Shown here in pieces: positions 20,207 to 31,895 of a stretch of 64,000 bases of DNA. The stretch covers positions 28,634,501 to 28,698,500 of the forward strand of contig NW_024467106.1 in assembly GCF_017591425.1 (NCBI RefSeq). The letters are read 5' to 3'. The position numbers were made by a program, and so were the translations under genes. This DNA comes from Ochotona curzoniae. Taxonomy: Eukaryota > Chordata > Mammalia > Lagomorpha > Ochotonidae. Position 1 is the first letter of the stretch; each line of letters starts with the position of its first letter. Below the pieces are notes generated by a model. It ran no database searches. It saw only the letters and a list, made by a program, of their open reading frames with translations, and was not told where the DNA came from.

Positions 20207-21380
20207 TCCAGAACCAGGGCCTAGAGCTCAGAGGCAAGGAAAGAATCTCAGCCATGCTTGGAATAGAAAAGTGTAGAACATTTCAGATCCTGCGAAGAGA
20301 AACAAGCCACACCCTGAGAGGCCCTCAGCCACTGGCACCCACTGCTCAGGTCATATGAGCTCCTCCACCCCATCTTCCCTCCAACCCTCTCCATTCTGCT
20401 GCATCCTCTCCCCCCAGTATCTCTGAATGGGAAGTAAATGACTGGGGAAGGGGTTAGCCAATGGTGGAGTGATTTTCCAAGAGTAGTAGTTTTGACTATA
20501 CTGAGTTTTTGCCTAAGATACCAACTTTAGCCCCTAAGTCCAAAATCAGGTATGTCTCCTCTTTAGTACCACCTGTTGTGGAGTTTGTTGTATAAATGAC
20601 TGTGTCCTCAAACATTAAGGATTAGTATTGCAACAATGATGGAAGATCAAAGTTAACATCCTTATTTGTTAAACAGAATGGTGTGGGAATTTTTTTTTTT
20701 TTAATCACCTGACTAAGGACAAGGTGAGTTATGGACCAACGGTCTCCAGAACTTACTGGCTAATTCTGTGGTGCCAATTTCACCTAGAGCAGAGACCCTA
20801 ATCTCCATTACCCCCACCCCACCTCACCGCCCGGAAAAAGCGGTAACTTGCTTGGGTCCTCAGCCATAAGCAGGCAGGACAGCTACTTTATCTTGGGACA
20901 CCTTGCTTTCTGAGCCTTTCAAATGCCTGGCCACAAAGATACCGTGTAAAGGAAAAGCATTTCAAGTGTATTCTGAGAGCCACATCCATTCTCTTGCTGA
21001 AATGGGCAGGGGAGAGCCTGCACTCAAAGACCCAGCCAGGAAGAAAGATTTTGTCTCTTGGGCAGGATGCATTTTCTGTGGTGCCGCCTCCTTGAGTCGC
21101 TGCTCTGGTATGAAGTAAGACTTGTTTTGGGCAGTTAAAAGCAACAATCCTCATTGTGTCGAGTGGTGACAGTGTAATCCTGCTGAACCATTTTGTTCCC
21201 TCTCCAGACTCCCCTCCATTATGTATCCTTAAAATGTGACCACGGATGCCTCTTTAGGCTTCTAGTCCTGTAAGTGCAAGGGGGATTTGGTGAAGGGGGG
21301 GAAGGGAACAATTTTCATTGTACTCAGATCACTCAGAGATGCTTCTCTAAAAACTACTCCCCTTTGTCTTTCTCATCCTT
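20207..21380. other. Unique sequence
   Basis: About 1.2 kb without recognised repeats. A short GC-rich pocket occurs at 20810-20850. Frames at 20888-21154 are open on both strands but unsupported. Confidence 0.4.
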
Positions 21381-21545
21381 TCTCCCTCGCCTAAGATTTT
21401 TCTTCTTTTTAATGGAAATTTAAGTCATAGACACAATTTAGTGATCTTAATATGTTATACCTCCACATTACCATCACCTTTATTTAGTGATATCAATATA
21501 TAGTCAATCTTACTTCATTATACCCCATCCATTCCTACTCTCTCA
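21381..21545. other. AT-rich, possibly old L1
   Basis: AT-rich sequence with 'ccatcacctttatttagtga'. Resembles worn antisense L1, but I cannot confirm it. Confidence 0.25.
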
Positions 21546-21556
21546 CTAAAGGATTT

Positions 21557-21880
21557 TTAAAAAAATATTTATTTATTTATATTGGAAAGTCAGATTTACA
21601 GAGACAAGGAGAGAGAAATATCTTTCATCCGCCAGTTCACTTCCCAAGTGGTTACAATAGCCAGAGCTAAACTGATCTGAAGCCAGGAGCCAGGAGCTTC
21701 ATCTGGGTCTCCCACATGGGTGCAGGGTCCCAAAGACTTTGGGACATCCTCAGCTGCTTTTCCAGGCCACAAACAGGGAGCAGGAAGGGAAGTGGAGCAG
21801 ACAGGACATGAAATGGTGCCCACATAGGATCCCAGGCGTTCAAGGCGAGCACTTTAGCTACTAGATTACCGTGCTGGGCC
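21557..21880 (-). mobile_element. C-type SINE, antisense
   Basis: Full-length element: 'atatttatttatttatattg' tail complement, 'ctccc acatgggtgcaggg' block, 'aggatcccaggcgttcaagg', head 'gtgctgggccc'. Imperfect flanks 'actaaaggattt' and 'actaatggatta' suggest an ageing TSD. Confidence 0.9.
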
Positions 21881-22138
21881 CTTACTAATGGATTATATTG
21901 AAGGAAATCTCAGGTGGTTGGTAATACACCTATCTTTTATCTCTAAAAAAAATCCTTGTTTTGAGAAGTTTATCCATAATATCTTAAAATTTATAAGTTT
22001 TTTAATATCAATAAATATCTAGACAGTGTTCTAATATATATATATTTTCTGTCTCAAATCCAGAGATCTTCTATGCACTAAATTTGGTTGATACATTTCT
22101 TGTCTGTTTAAATCTCTATATTATCCTTTTTCCTATAC
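21881..22138. other. AT-rich sequence
   Basis: AT-rich with a short (TA)n at about 22034-22044. No family recognised. Confidence 0.3.
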
Positions 22139-22139
22139 A

Positions 22140-22400
22140 TGTTTTTTAAAGAAGCAGAACACAGAGAGACAGAGCAACAGACAGAGCTCCTGGGCAGAAC
22201 AGCAGCTGAGAGTCAATATAGCATTTCAGGTCTCCCCTGTAGTGGAGAGTGTGGGGACCTAGTTGCTGGAGCCATCCTGGTTGCTTTCCATGAGCTACAT
22301 CAGCAGGACGCTGGAGTCAGGAACTGGAGCCAGGTGTTGAACCAAGGCACTCCTCTATGGAATGTAGGTATCTCAAGCAGTAGGCCAAATGCCTCCCAGT
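22140..22400 (-). mobile_element. Old C-type SINE, antisense
   Basis: 'catttcaggtctcccctgta', 'catcagcaggacgctggagt' and 'gtaggtatctcaagcagtag' with 'gccaaatgcctccc' head follow the antisense order. Confidence 0.7.
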
Positions 22401-22604
22401 ATTCTAATCCCAATACTTCTCTTTCCTTTTTTAGCTGTAATTTTTCTGTAAAGAAGGGTTCGATCTCACCAACTATTTGGTGATTGTGGAGTACAATTCA
22501 GTAGGAAAGGAAGGGCCAGTGCTTAACTCTGTTCCTTTACTTACCTGGTTTTGGAGTAGTGAGTTTATCTCAAGCATTTTCCAAAAGTGATGTGCTGGTT
22601 CCAT

Positions 22605-22657
22605 GTTAATTATCTCCTTATTAATTATCTTCATATTAATTATCTCCTTATCTCCTT
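22605..22657 (+). repeat. 15-bp tandem repeat, about 3.5 copies
   Basis: Units 'gttaattatctcctt', 'attaattatcttcat', 'attaattatctcctt', then a partial 'atctcctt'. Short, AT-rich minisatellite. Confidence 0.9.
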
Positions 22658-23320
22658 AGTGGCTTAAAACAACCACTTTGTTATGTCTTGTAATTTTGTT
22701 ACAGAATTCTGGATTCTTTTGTTCTAAGTGGCACTAGCTTGGGTCACTTGGGTAGATCCAAGTTGTGGATGAGCTGATCTAGAGGATTCAAGACAGCCCC
22801 ATCCATCTGTGTGATGCTTTTGTGGGAATGGCTGGGAGACTGAGCTTTGCAGGCACTGTCAACCAGAAAGCATGTGGTTTTTCCTACACACTAGACTTTT
22901 CACATGGTAGCTCAGCGTTCTTTTCCAGGAGGCTCAGGAGATGCACCAAGGGTTCTTCTGATTTACCTAATCCCAGAAATCATGCAGTAACACTTCTGGT
23001 ATATTCTGTTGGTTGCAGGTGAGTCCTGGGACTGCTCCACCTTGCAGGGGAAGGTAGCATATGAACACAGGAACATGAGAGGCATAGTTTCTTGGGACCC
23101 TCTTACACTTACAAAGGCCCTTTTAGTGTGCTTAGTTCTGGCATACTTAGTTCCTTCTCTTTACAAAAGGTCTGACCATCCTCTTAATTTTGGCTGGGAG
23201 CTGGCTGCAGAAGACACAGCCATGTGCCAGATTTCCTTCAAGTCTGGTGGTATGTGGACAGTCCCACTGTGAGTGGGGTTGACAGTAAATTACTGTGCTG
23301 CTACAGAGTTGGAGTGCCCA
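22658..23320 (+). mobile_element. Ancient interspersed repeat, MaLR/MLT1-like
   Basis: 'ttagtggcttaaaacaacca' and the later 'catattctgttggttgcagg'-type segment resemble ancient mammalian LTR repeats. The exact family is uncertain. It includes the left arm of the 22925/24124 inverted repeat. Confidence 0.4.
22925..23047 (+). repeat. Inverted repeat 2, left arm
   Basis: Matches the reverse complement of 24001-24124. The outer half is about 70% identical, but the inner 64 bp (around 'atattctgttggttgcaggt') differ at only 4 positions. Confidence 0.88.
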
Positions 23321-23589
23321 TTGCCACTGCTTGCCAACCAGTTCCCAAATGGCCTCTCACGGGCTCTGGTTTAGGCTGAACATCTCCTTTGAGAATCCCA
23401 GGGAGAACTTGATCCTGGCATTACTAAACATTTGTGTAAGAATCTGTTCTGAGAGCTTGGCCCTCCCCTGATCAGAAAGAAGCCATCTAACAAGGTTCAC
23501 AGAGGCTTTGTGGATGAGTCTAAGAGTGTTACAGCCATGAGTCCATGATGATTGCTGTAAATGCTATTACATATCTCATTCTGTGACTG

Positions 23590-23985
23590 TAATATGCTTT
23601 AAATTCCCTATTGTTATAGATGTTTGGGCTTTTTGCTTATTTATAAGTGATGCTGTATGTATTTGTACACAAAGATTTTGAATCTATTGAATTCTCCCCT
23701 TAATGTCAATTTTAATAGGAAAATTGATTTCAGATCTTGATATGTGTTATCAAACTTCTTTCCAAAGAAATGAACATTTTTTTTTCAAACAGCAACATAT
23801 GTGCACACCACTGTTTCTGTACAGCATATTTTCACTTTTGAAAATCTTTGCTAATATTGTAGAGCTGTAACTGAGGTTAGGGTTGCTTTCGATTTCTTTT
23901 TTTCCTTGCAGTCTGTTCTACATTGTCATTTATTTCCTCTTATAACAGTATTGCAAAAGGTTAATTTGTGTCTATTTGGTGTTGG
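23590..23985. other. AT-rich, probably old L1
   Basis: 'cttatttataagtgatgctg', 'caaacttctttccaaagaaa' and 'gcacaccactgtttctgtac' recall antisense old L1/HAL1. Low certainty. Confidence 0.35.
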
Positions 23986-24000
23986 TTGTAGCACCTCTTT

Positions 24001-24124
24001 CTGGAAGGTGCAGCAGTCCTAGGACTCACCTGCAACCAACAGAATATGCCAGAAGTGATACTGCATGACCTCTGGGGCTGGATGAGTCAGAAGAGGCCTT
24101 GGTATTTCTACTTGAGCCTGCTGG
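24001..24124 (-). repeat. Inverted repeat 2, right arm
   Basis: Reverse-complement partner of 22925-23047, 953 bp away. Probably a second, oppositely oriented copy of the same ancient repeat. Confidence 0.88.
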
Positions 24125-24364
24125 AACATTCTTTAGGAGTTCTGAACTCCATGCATGATTTGTATCAAAGCTTTTTTTTCCCAACCATTTTTACGTAAGA
24201 ACATTTAACTTCCAAATGTTTTCAGAGACAAACATCAGAAACATGCTTCTTAAATCCTGAGCTCATAGGAAACACACAAATAAGAATAATAGCCTATTAT
24301 ATCTGGACTAAGCCAGAGAAAAGATTGAGGAAAGAGAAAATGCTTACAACTAATCCCTTATGGT

Positions 24365-24555
24365 GTAAAACCACTTAGAAGTTACAAAAGCTTTTTGTTC
24401 ATTATGCCATTTGGTGCTATGCTCAGTCCTGGAGGTAGACTGGGCAGGAATTAGGATGACTATTTCACAGATGCAAACACTGAGGCTCAGAGACAAGCAC
24501 GAAATGAGTCACTGTGTTAGTGGCAGATTTGAGTAGCATCCAGGCATTTTGTCTC
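24365..24555 (+). mobile_element. MIR SINE fragment
   Basis: 'actatttcacagatgcaaac' and 'actgaggctcagagacaagc' are the MIR core in plus orientation. Confidence 0.75.
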
Positions 24556-24559
24556 CAAA

Positions 24560-25000
24560 ATAATTTGTTCTTGCATTTATTTAATGACTTCTTGGACAGT
24601 GTGCCAGGAACAGGGAAGGCAAGTCATAAACCAGGGTTTGCTCTCTTAGAACCAGTAGGTTGGTATGGGAGAAGTACAATTGTCATGTAAATTAGGAGAA
24701 ACAGGAGGTGGAAATTATAAAGACAACAGACACTCAATCTAGCTTGGAGAATCAGGAATCAAGGCAGGCTTCCTGGAGGAGGTCAAGATCCAAATGAACC
24801 TTGGAAAATGAGCAACAACCTGGCCCATGAGGGATGAGGCAGGATTGCTCCAGAACAAGCGAAGTAACCGATTCTTCCAGAGGTGGCAGGTATGTGGAGG
24901 TAGACATGATGGACTTTGGTTGCATGTGGCAGGTGAAGGATGACACCCAGGCTTCTGGCTTCAGCCTCCAGGAGAAGAGCGTGCAACTAGGAAAGAGGAG
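24560..25000 (-). mobile_element. L2 LINE 3' part, antisense
   Basis: 'cttggacagtgtgccaggaa', 'tctcttagaaccagtaggtt' and 'ggcaggcttcctggaggagg' with 'tcaagatccaaatgaacctt' follow antisense L2 ('gtgccaggcactg ... aaggcttcctggaggaggt'). Confidence 0.7.
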
Positions 25001-25548
25001 CAGAGGAGGAAAGCAGTTATCAGGGGTGTGTGTTGGTGGTTAAGTTCTGAAACTTCTCAGGTACATAAGAATCTTTCCTTTTCCTTCAGAATTTTAATAG
25101 CCCAGAGAGGGAGGCAGTGAATAGAAATTTCAGCATCAAGGGAGAGGTGCTGTGTGGCAGACTTGTGTTTGAGGTTCTGGAGACAGAGAGGAGGGAAGGA
25201 CTCAGTGTTGGGGAAGGAACAAGAACCACTCAAGGAGGTCCCCCGGAAGGGATGATAGAGAGACAGAGAGACGAGAGGGGCCTGGAAAGCTGCACTTGCT
25301 TTTGGTGGGGTGTAGAATCTGTGTGGATTCTCTTGGGGCTGGAGAGGCTCTTGGCCACAGCTGAGAGGCATGGGCTTTGTCATGGTCTGCATAGCAAGAA
25401 ATCCTTCAGTCTCTGCAATGCAGCTGCATCCACTTAAGTTATACAGGGGCAGGGAGGAGCCACAGGTATCTGGCACCTAGTAATACTGGGTCAACAAATA
25501 ATTGAGGAAAAAAAGTGATGGTCTTCTGTATTGGTGAAGATTTCTCAA
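25001..25548. other. Unique sequence
   Basis: Purine-rich on the plus strand. Open frames on both strands (25057-25476 minus, 25117-25437 plus) overlap and have no recognised domain. Confidence 0.35.
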
Positions 25549-25549
25549 T

Positions 25550-25690
25550 ATCATCTTTTTTTAAAAAATTAATTTATTTGAAAGTTGAGTTACACAGAGA
25601 GAAAGGTGTCCCCAGCAGATTCACCGCATGTCCTCCAAAGCGGACATCCAGGGAGTCCACTCTTGCTGCCATGAAAATCATGGCGCAGTA
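25550..25690 (-). mobile_element. Old C-type SINE fragment, antisense
   Basis: Tail-side half only: 'ttaatttatttgaaagttga', 'ttacacagagagaaaggtgt'. The head is lost. Confidence 0.6.
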
Positions 25691-25824
25691 CACTGCCCAG
25701 TGGTCTCTAATGTGAGAACAGTACAACACCAAGAAAAATCAGCTTCATTTTGGTGTATCTTCAAGAGGTATTCTTCAGAAGAATCACTGTGGGGGGAAAA
25801 GTGCTTGCACAGGAACCAAGAGGT

Positions 25825-25950
25825 CTGGATGAGATCTGGACCCCAGCACTCATACTGTGTGATGCTGCACAAGTGTGCCTCAGTTTCAATTTCTGTGTAA
25901 AGCAGAGTGGGATGAGGCAAATTCATTGGATATTCTCATCACTGTCTTTC
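25825..25950 (-). mobile_element. MIR SINE fragment, antisense
   Basis: 'tgtgtgatgctgcacaagtg' then 'cctcagtttcaatttctgtg' is the antisense MIR core. Confidence 0.65.
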
Positions 25951-25964
25951 AGTGATTCCTTGTT

Positions 25965-26235
25965 AAAATTAAAAAAAAAAAATTGGGGAGGCGGAGTGAC
26001 TGAGGAAGAGTCACAGAGACAAATGGATCTTCCATCCACTTATTCATTCCTCAAATGGCCACGATGTCCAGGGTTGGACCAGGGAGAAGCCAGGAGCCCA
26101 GAACTTCATCTGAATTTCCCGCATGAATGGCAGGAACCCAAGGACTTGGGTCATTTTCTGCTGCTTTCCCAAGTGCATCAGCAGGGAGTTGGATGTGCTG
26201 GGGACACCCAGTTCAAGTTCACAGAAACCAGACCT
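25965..26235 (-). mobile_element. Old C-type SINE, antisense
   Basis: 'ggatcttccatccacttatt', 'gccaggagcccagaacttca' and 'tgctttcccaagtgcatcag' show the older SINE order. Confidence 0.8.
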
Positions 26236-26299
26236 CCAGGTCACTCACTAGAATGATCTAAGACAACAGAAATAGATCAAATCATACTGCCTCGTCTTA

Positions 26300-26620
26300 G
26301 CACCCTGTGAGACACCTGAGAATTCTTAGGCAGACAGTTACTGCCTATGTCACTAGGTTCAGTCAGGACTTGAACCTGCATTCTAGGACCTGGTATAACA
26401 GTGTTTTGCTCCAGATTGGGCCTCTTGGCCTTTGTGATTGTGCCTTTTCATCTCCCTGGGATATCTTTTCCTGACATTCCAGCGATTCCCTGTATCTTTC
26501 TCCTGTGTTGCATGCCCACTGTGGGCTCACATCTTACCTATTTTGGTGCGCTTCCTTTTTTGTGGGGAGCACAGGCTTCAGTAACTGGCCCAGACAAAGG
26601 TCACAGGGATAAAGGCTGGG
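26300..26620 (+). mobile_element. MIR then L2 fragments
   Basis: 26300-26400 has the MIR-like 'caggacttgaacctgcattc'. 26400-26620 is CT-rich and L2-like ('cctttgtgattgtgcctttt'). Both are weak matches. Confidence 0.4.
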
Positions 26621-26754
26621 AGCAGGAGACAAGTGAGGCAATTGCTTCAGGTATAAAACTTAAGGGGGTACCCCAAATCCCATTCATCAAGGGAAATATT
26701 TGAATGTGATTAAAGTAATGCAAACTTTCTGTGATAACAAAGCATTCACATTTT

Positions 26755-27085
26755 TTTTTTAGATTTATTTATTTTTAATTGCAAAGGCGGATATACAGAG
26801 AGGAGGAGAGACAGAGAGGAAGATCTTCCATCCGATGGTTCACTCCCCAAGTGACCACAATGGCTGGAGTTGAGCCAATCTGAAGCCAAGGAAACAGGAA
26901 CTTCCTCCAGGTCTCCCACATGGGTGCAGGGTCCCAAGGCTTTGGGCTGTCTTCGACTGCATTCCCAGGCCACAGGCAGGGAACTGGATGGGAAGCAGGG
27001 CCGCCGAGATTAGAACCGGCACCTATATGGGATCCCAGCGTGTGCAAGGCAAGGACTTTAAGCACTGCGCTATCGTGCCGGGCCC
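26755..27085 (-). mobile_element. C-type SINE with perfect 17-bp TSD
   Basis: Full-length antisense SINE flanked by caaagcattcacatttt at 26738-26754 and 27086-27102. Body shows 'gaagatcttccatccgatgg' and the head 'atcgtgccgggcc'. Confidence 0.95.
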
Positions 27086-27102
27086 CAAAGCATTCACATT
27101 TT

Positions 27103-27700
27103 AAGTAAATAAAGGATTGTTTTACTGATTTTTTTCCTTTTGTCTTTGTCTCTAGTATGGTAGAAAGTAGATCTTTTGAAACGTTGCTTGTATGAAAATA
27201 TCTGTAGTCTCTTTTTGGTGTTATCTAGGAATAAATTTAGGTCAGAAATAAGTTTTCTCCAAAGAAACATGGGAAGTCAGAAGACAGTGGAACACTGCCT
27301 TCAGGAGTCTGATGATAACTTATTTCTTACCACATAAGACCATGATTTGCCATCATTTCGTAAGAGAAGGATATTTTAACAACTGAAAAGTCATTAGGGA
27401 AGATATAAGCTCAAAATAAAGGCCCATCAGCCTTCCCAGTAATGACAGCCTGATTATCTGATCCCAACTGTTCTGCTTTGGGCTGATGCCCAGACTCCAT
27501 GGTAGAAGCATTGCCCTCCATTTCTTTTCGTAAGACCATGATCAGCCATGAATTTGCACTATCTACACATCTCAGAAAGCATCTTCACCCAGCTGTGTCT
27601 GACAGACATGAGTGGAGGATGTTGGGTTTTGGTAACAGTTTAGGGAATGGAATCCCAGGTAGCAAGGATGACCTGCCTGTGGTTACACTGTACAACAACC
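27103..27700. other. Unique sequence
   Basis: No repeat or gene recognised. A 'tccttttgtctttgtctctag' tract near 27136 resembles a splice acceptor, but the following frame is not gene-like. Confidence 0.35.
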
Positions 27701-27704
27701 ACTG

Positions 27705-28072
27705 CAAGGTCTATTTGTTTATCTGTGCTAATGTATTTGAAAGGCAAAGTGACAGAGATAGAGAGGCAGAGCGAGATTTTCCATCCACTCATTCATTTCT
27801 CACGAGGTCTTCCAGCACCTTGCTCATTCCCCCAAATGCCAACACTAGCTGAGACTAGGTTAGCCATTGCCAGACGACTGGAACTCAAGCTAAATCTCCC
27901 ATGGGGGTGTCCGAGACCCAAGAATTAGAGCTGTTACTTCCTACCTCCCAGTGTTTGCACTAGCAAGAAGTTGTGATGAGAAGTGAAGCAGGGACTGGAA
28001 CCAGGCACTCCAATATGTAATACGGGTGTCCCAAACAGCATCTTAACTGCTGTGCCACACACCACTGCCCCC
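27705..28072 (-). mobile_element. Old C-type SINE, antisense, rabbit-like subfamily
   Basis: 'gtatttgaaaggcaaagtga', 'ttttccatccactcattcat', 'ttaactgctgtgccacacac' and 'cactgcccc' head. This layout resembles the C repeat shared with rabbit. Confidence 0.8.
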
Positions 28073-28934
28073 TGCTCCATGTCCCTGATTCAAGCTTTTT
28101 AACACAGAACCAACATTCTTCTAGCTACGCTTGGACTGGAAACATTCCTTTGAGCCTGTTTTGGTTAGGCACAAAATGCACTCTGAAGAAATGGAGCTCC
28201 TGGTTGTGAATAATTTTTAGCACACCAAATTAAATCATTTGTGTGTAAAGTAGGGCTCAGCAACTGACAAGCTGGAGTGGGGCTGGGAGCCACCTGAAGC
28301 CTCCGTGTGAAAGGTGAGAATGTTGTCACGCCCTATAATCCCAGCAATAGGATCTCTGTATTTTAATATCCCAAACCAGTGTTACACATAGTGCTTCAGG
28401 GACTTAAATCTGATAAGTGAGGAGGGGCAGGCAGGCTCTCTCTTCATGCATGCTGGTGCTCTTCCCTGGCTGATGAACAGGTACCACTTAATCCCCACAG
28501 GGCAAATATCATCGTGCTGCTGGAAGGAACAAGGAAGAAAGAAGTAAGAGATGGATCCAGGCCTGAAGCCAAATGATTCTCACTGTAATATAGAAAAGAA
28601 GCCAAATTCAGAAAGGACCAGAACAATCTTTGCATAGGGAGGACTGTGGCCAGGACCTCTTTCATTATGACCAAAGGTGTCAGTGATTCCTGAGTCTGCC
28701 AGAAAGAGGATACCAGTGTCACCAGTGGTTTGTTCCTGAAACAAGGCTGGAAAATTGTCACCCTACATTGTCAGGGGCAGCCAGGAAGAGGGGTGTCCTG
28801 CTTGCTCTTGCAGTCCTGAACATCCTGCAGCAAATGCATGGGGCAAGTGAACAGCCTAGCCAGGACAAGAAACAGGGGAGTGACGCAGTCCTCCACCCCT
28901 CTTCCCTGATTCTGGAGTCTATTGTTTCATTTTT
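28073..28934. other. Unique sequence
   Basis: No repeat recognised. A minus-strand frame at 28444-28761 (105 codons) is open with no recognised domain. Confidence 0.35.
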
Positions 28935-28935
28935 T

Positions 28936-29600
28936 TAAAGGTTTATTTATTTTATTGGAAAGGCAGATTTACAGATAGGAGCTACAGAAAGAGAGATCTT
29001 CCATCTATTGGTTCACTCACCAAGTAGCTAAAATGACCAGAGCCAAGCCAATCTGAACCCAGGATCCAGAATTTGTTTAAGATTTTGCATGTGGGGGCCC
29101 GACGCGGTGGCGCAAGTGGTTAAGGTCCTCACCTTGCACGCCCGGGATCCCATATGGGCGCCAGCTCTATCCCGGCAGCCCCGCTTCCCTTCTAGCTCCC
29201 TGCCTGTGGCCCGGGAAAGCAGTTGAGGACAGCCCAAAGCTTTGGGACCCTGCACCTGCGTGGGAGATCCGGAAGAGGCTCCTGGCTTCGGATTGGCATA
29301 GCATCGGCCATTGCGCTCACTTAGGGAGTGAATCATCGGATGGAAAATCTTCCTCTCTGTCTCTCCTCTCTGTATATCTGCCTTTCCAATAAAAAATAAT
29401 AAAAATAAATCTTTTAAAAAAAGATTTTGCATATGGGTGCAGAGATCCAAGGCTTTGGGCCATCCTCCACTGCTTTCCCAGGCCACAAGCAGGGAGCTGG
29501 ATGGGAGGTGAAGCAGCTAGGTCTTGAACCGGCACTTATATGGGATCCCGGTGCCTAGCAAGATGAGGATTTAGCCACAGGGCCATTGCGCTGGAGCCTA
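28936..29600 (-). mobile_element. C-type SINE, antisense, split by a younger SINE
   Basis: Outer element: 28936-29095 ('ggtttatttattttattgga' tail side) and 29438-29600 ('ctgctttcccaggccacaag', 'tatgggatcccggtgcctag', head 'cattgcgctggagcc'). Confidence 0.9.
29096..29420 (+). mobile_element. Youngest-subfamily C-type SINE, nested
   Basis: Sense SINE starting 'ggcccgacgcggtggcgcaa' and ending in an A-rich tail. The TSD is 17 bp with one mismatch: aagattttgcatgtggg (29079-29095) versus aagattttgcatatggg (29421-29437). Same subfamily as 18252 and 19865. Confidence 0.95.
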
Positions 29601-29814
29601 TTGTTTAATTTGAATCAGGTGATGGAGAACATAGAAATCTGGAATTGGAGGAATCTGTGATTCCCTGTGTGAAAGAGAAGAAAGTTGAGGGAGGCTGAGA
29701 GCTTTACCAGAGCAAGGTTAATCAGCAGGTTAGTGCTGGAGTTGCTAGTAACAAAAGCAACTGCAAGATGTTTGCATTGGGTGCTAAGCATGGAGCCGGA
29801 GTCTGCAGCCATTA

Positions 29815-29975
29815 GCTCACATGAATATCCCCATCAACTCTGAGGAGTACTATTATTCTTCCTGTTATAAAGATCAGCTAAGAAGCTTAGAACAGTGAAG
29901 TCACTTGCCAAAGCCATGAGCTAGGAAAAGACAGAACCAGGACCTGACCCAGCCCTATCTGTTGCCCAAGCCAGG
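29815..29975 (+). mobile_element. MIR SINE
   Basis: 'atccccatcaactctgagga', 'gaagtcacttgccaaagcca' and 'gacagaaccaggacctgacc' follow the MIR order. Confidence 0.75.
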
Positions 29976-30590
29976 GAAGGAAGGGAGGAGGGATGAGTTG
30001 GAACATACTTTGGAAATTAGAATACTACAGTCTCCGTCTTCATTCATGCTTTCACTTGCAGTGGTTTCAGTGAACCCATAGTTATCTGTACAAACATAAA
30101 ACCGAAGAGCTAGGAACATACAAACCGTAAGTCCTAACCAAGTGGTGTTCTGAACAGTGTGATGAAATTGGACACTGCCCTGCTGTGGGTTTGCATCAAC
30201 TCTCTGACTGGTGTATCCACGCTGTATAAACTACCTGCCCATTACTTACTTCAAAGCTACTGTGTTGTTGGATCCACGGTCACAGCACAACAGTGCTTGT
30301 GTTCAAGAAACTCTTACTTGTTCCCTGTTGCCACTGAGAACTGGACAGAAAAGCACCCACAACATGCAACCTCCTTCCACCAAAGCCCCACAGTAGTGAT
30401 GCTGGCAATTCGTATATGTCAGAGAGAAATTATAAGTGAAATAGTGAAAGTTCTCAACTCATTCAAAACAGGAAGAAAATTATTTGCTGAGTTGCTAAGC
30501 TCTTCTGTAAGATATTTTGAGAGAAGGGGAGAGAGAATAAATTCACAAAGGTTTTATTAGAGTATATGTACATGCACAAGACACACATAT
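29976..30590. other. Unique sequence with a 133-codon frame
   Basis: A plus-strand frame at 30159-30560 is open. Its translated sequence has no motif I know, and flanking splice sites are not evident. Confidence 0.35.
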
Positions 30591-30591
30591 A

Positions 30592-30873
30592 ATTTGTATT
30601 TATTTGAAAGGGAGAAATAAAGAGAGATCTTCAACATGCTAGTTCACTCTCCAAATGCCTACCGTAGCTAACTAAGGCTGAGCCATGCTAAAGCCAGAAG
30701 CTTGAAATTCAGTCTTGGTCTCCCACTTGAGTGGTAAGGACCCAAGTACTTGAGCCATCAACTGCTGCCTCCCAGGATGCTCATTAGCAGGAAGCCAGAC
30801 CATGAGGGTAGACTCCATTATGAATGTAGGCATCCCTAGTGGTATCTTAACTACTATGCCAAACACTATCCCC
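30592..30873 (-). mobile_element. Old C-type SINE, antisense
   Basis: 'ttgtatttatttgaaaggga', 'agatcttcaacatgctagtt', 'gaagcttgaaattcagtctt' and 'ttaactactatgccaaacac' are in antisense SINE order. Confidence 0.75.
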
Positions 30874-31598
30874 GGGATTTGTTAGCATTGTTCTACTTTA
30901 TAATTAGTTATTCTGAATCTCTTGGAATGGCTAATTTGTAAATTAAGCTCTGTCATAGTTATGTATGTACAGGAGAAACACAGCATTATAGGATTTAGTT
31001 TCAGGTACCCATGGGGGATCTTGGGGCATATTCCCCACAAGTAAAGAGGTAGACTGTATTTCATTTCCCTCTGCTCCAGTGTCATTGGGTGGTAACTCAG
31101 GGAAGAATTCAGGAGGCGTGGTGATGTGTCCAGAGGCCTTGGGTCCCTCCTGACTCACCTTGTGTCTTAGTCTCTGGACATCTTTAGTGCATCTTTCCTG
31201 GGGCTGAGTGATGAAAGCTCGTTGTATGATCAGGAAGGAGGACACACATTGTGGGTGCTTCTGTCCAGCACTCAGTGACAACAGGGACAAAGGCCACCGG
31301 AGGAGATTCCTGCCCTGGCTCAGGATCTGGCCTCCCAGCTGGACCAGTACAAAGCCCAAGCCTTTGTTTGACTTGGCTTCTGGTGCCTTGTTTAGTCTGC
31401 TGAGCAGGGAGCTTATCCTGCTGCCTTTGTCACAGGCCATTAGTACTTACTAATAATCCCCGGAGGCTTATATCTGGCTGCTTTCTCTAGGAATTTAGGG
31501 AGGGCCACAGCAGAAGCCTGGCCCACCACACACACAGCTCCACAGCACCCACCAGAGCAGCCTCTGGGGAGAGCTCAGGGAAGCAGTGTGCTCCTGGT
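30874..31598. other. Unique sequence
   Basis: No repeat recognised. A long minus-strand frame (30943-31440, 165 codons) has no domain or splice support. Confidence 0.4.
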
Positions 31599-31599
31599 C

Positions 31600-31895
31600 T
31601 GTGCCTAGGGCTGTGTGACCTTGAGCCAGACTCTTCCTCTTTTTGGACCTCTCTGCACCTCAGTTCCTCCTCTCAAGGTCTGACCTATCCCTCCCCGCAG
31701 TCTTCCCGTAAACCCAGGCAATTTGTAGCATCGGCCAGGCTTTCACCCAACCCTCTCCTGCCCAAGGCCCCCAGCCAGTCCCTCTCCTAAAACCTCTTGC
31801 CTGTAAATTGGGGTTAATAGTACCCATAACTCACCCCGCTGCTACTGGGATTAACTAATTAGTGGTTATTAAGGTTTAGAGGAACAGTGCCCTGT
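31600..31895 (-). mobile_element. MIR SINE, antisense, interrupted
   Basis: 'ctgtgtgaccttgagccaga' and 'cacctcagttcctcctc' (to about 31674) continue at about 31800 with 'tgtaaattggggttaatagt'. About 125 bp of CT-rich foreign-looking sequence separates the halves. The distal end holds 'attaactaattagtggttat', a homeodomain-type TAATTA cluster. Confidence 0.6.
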
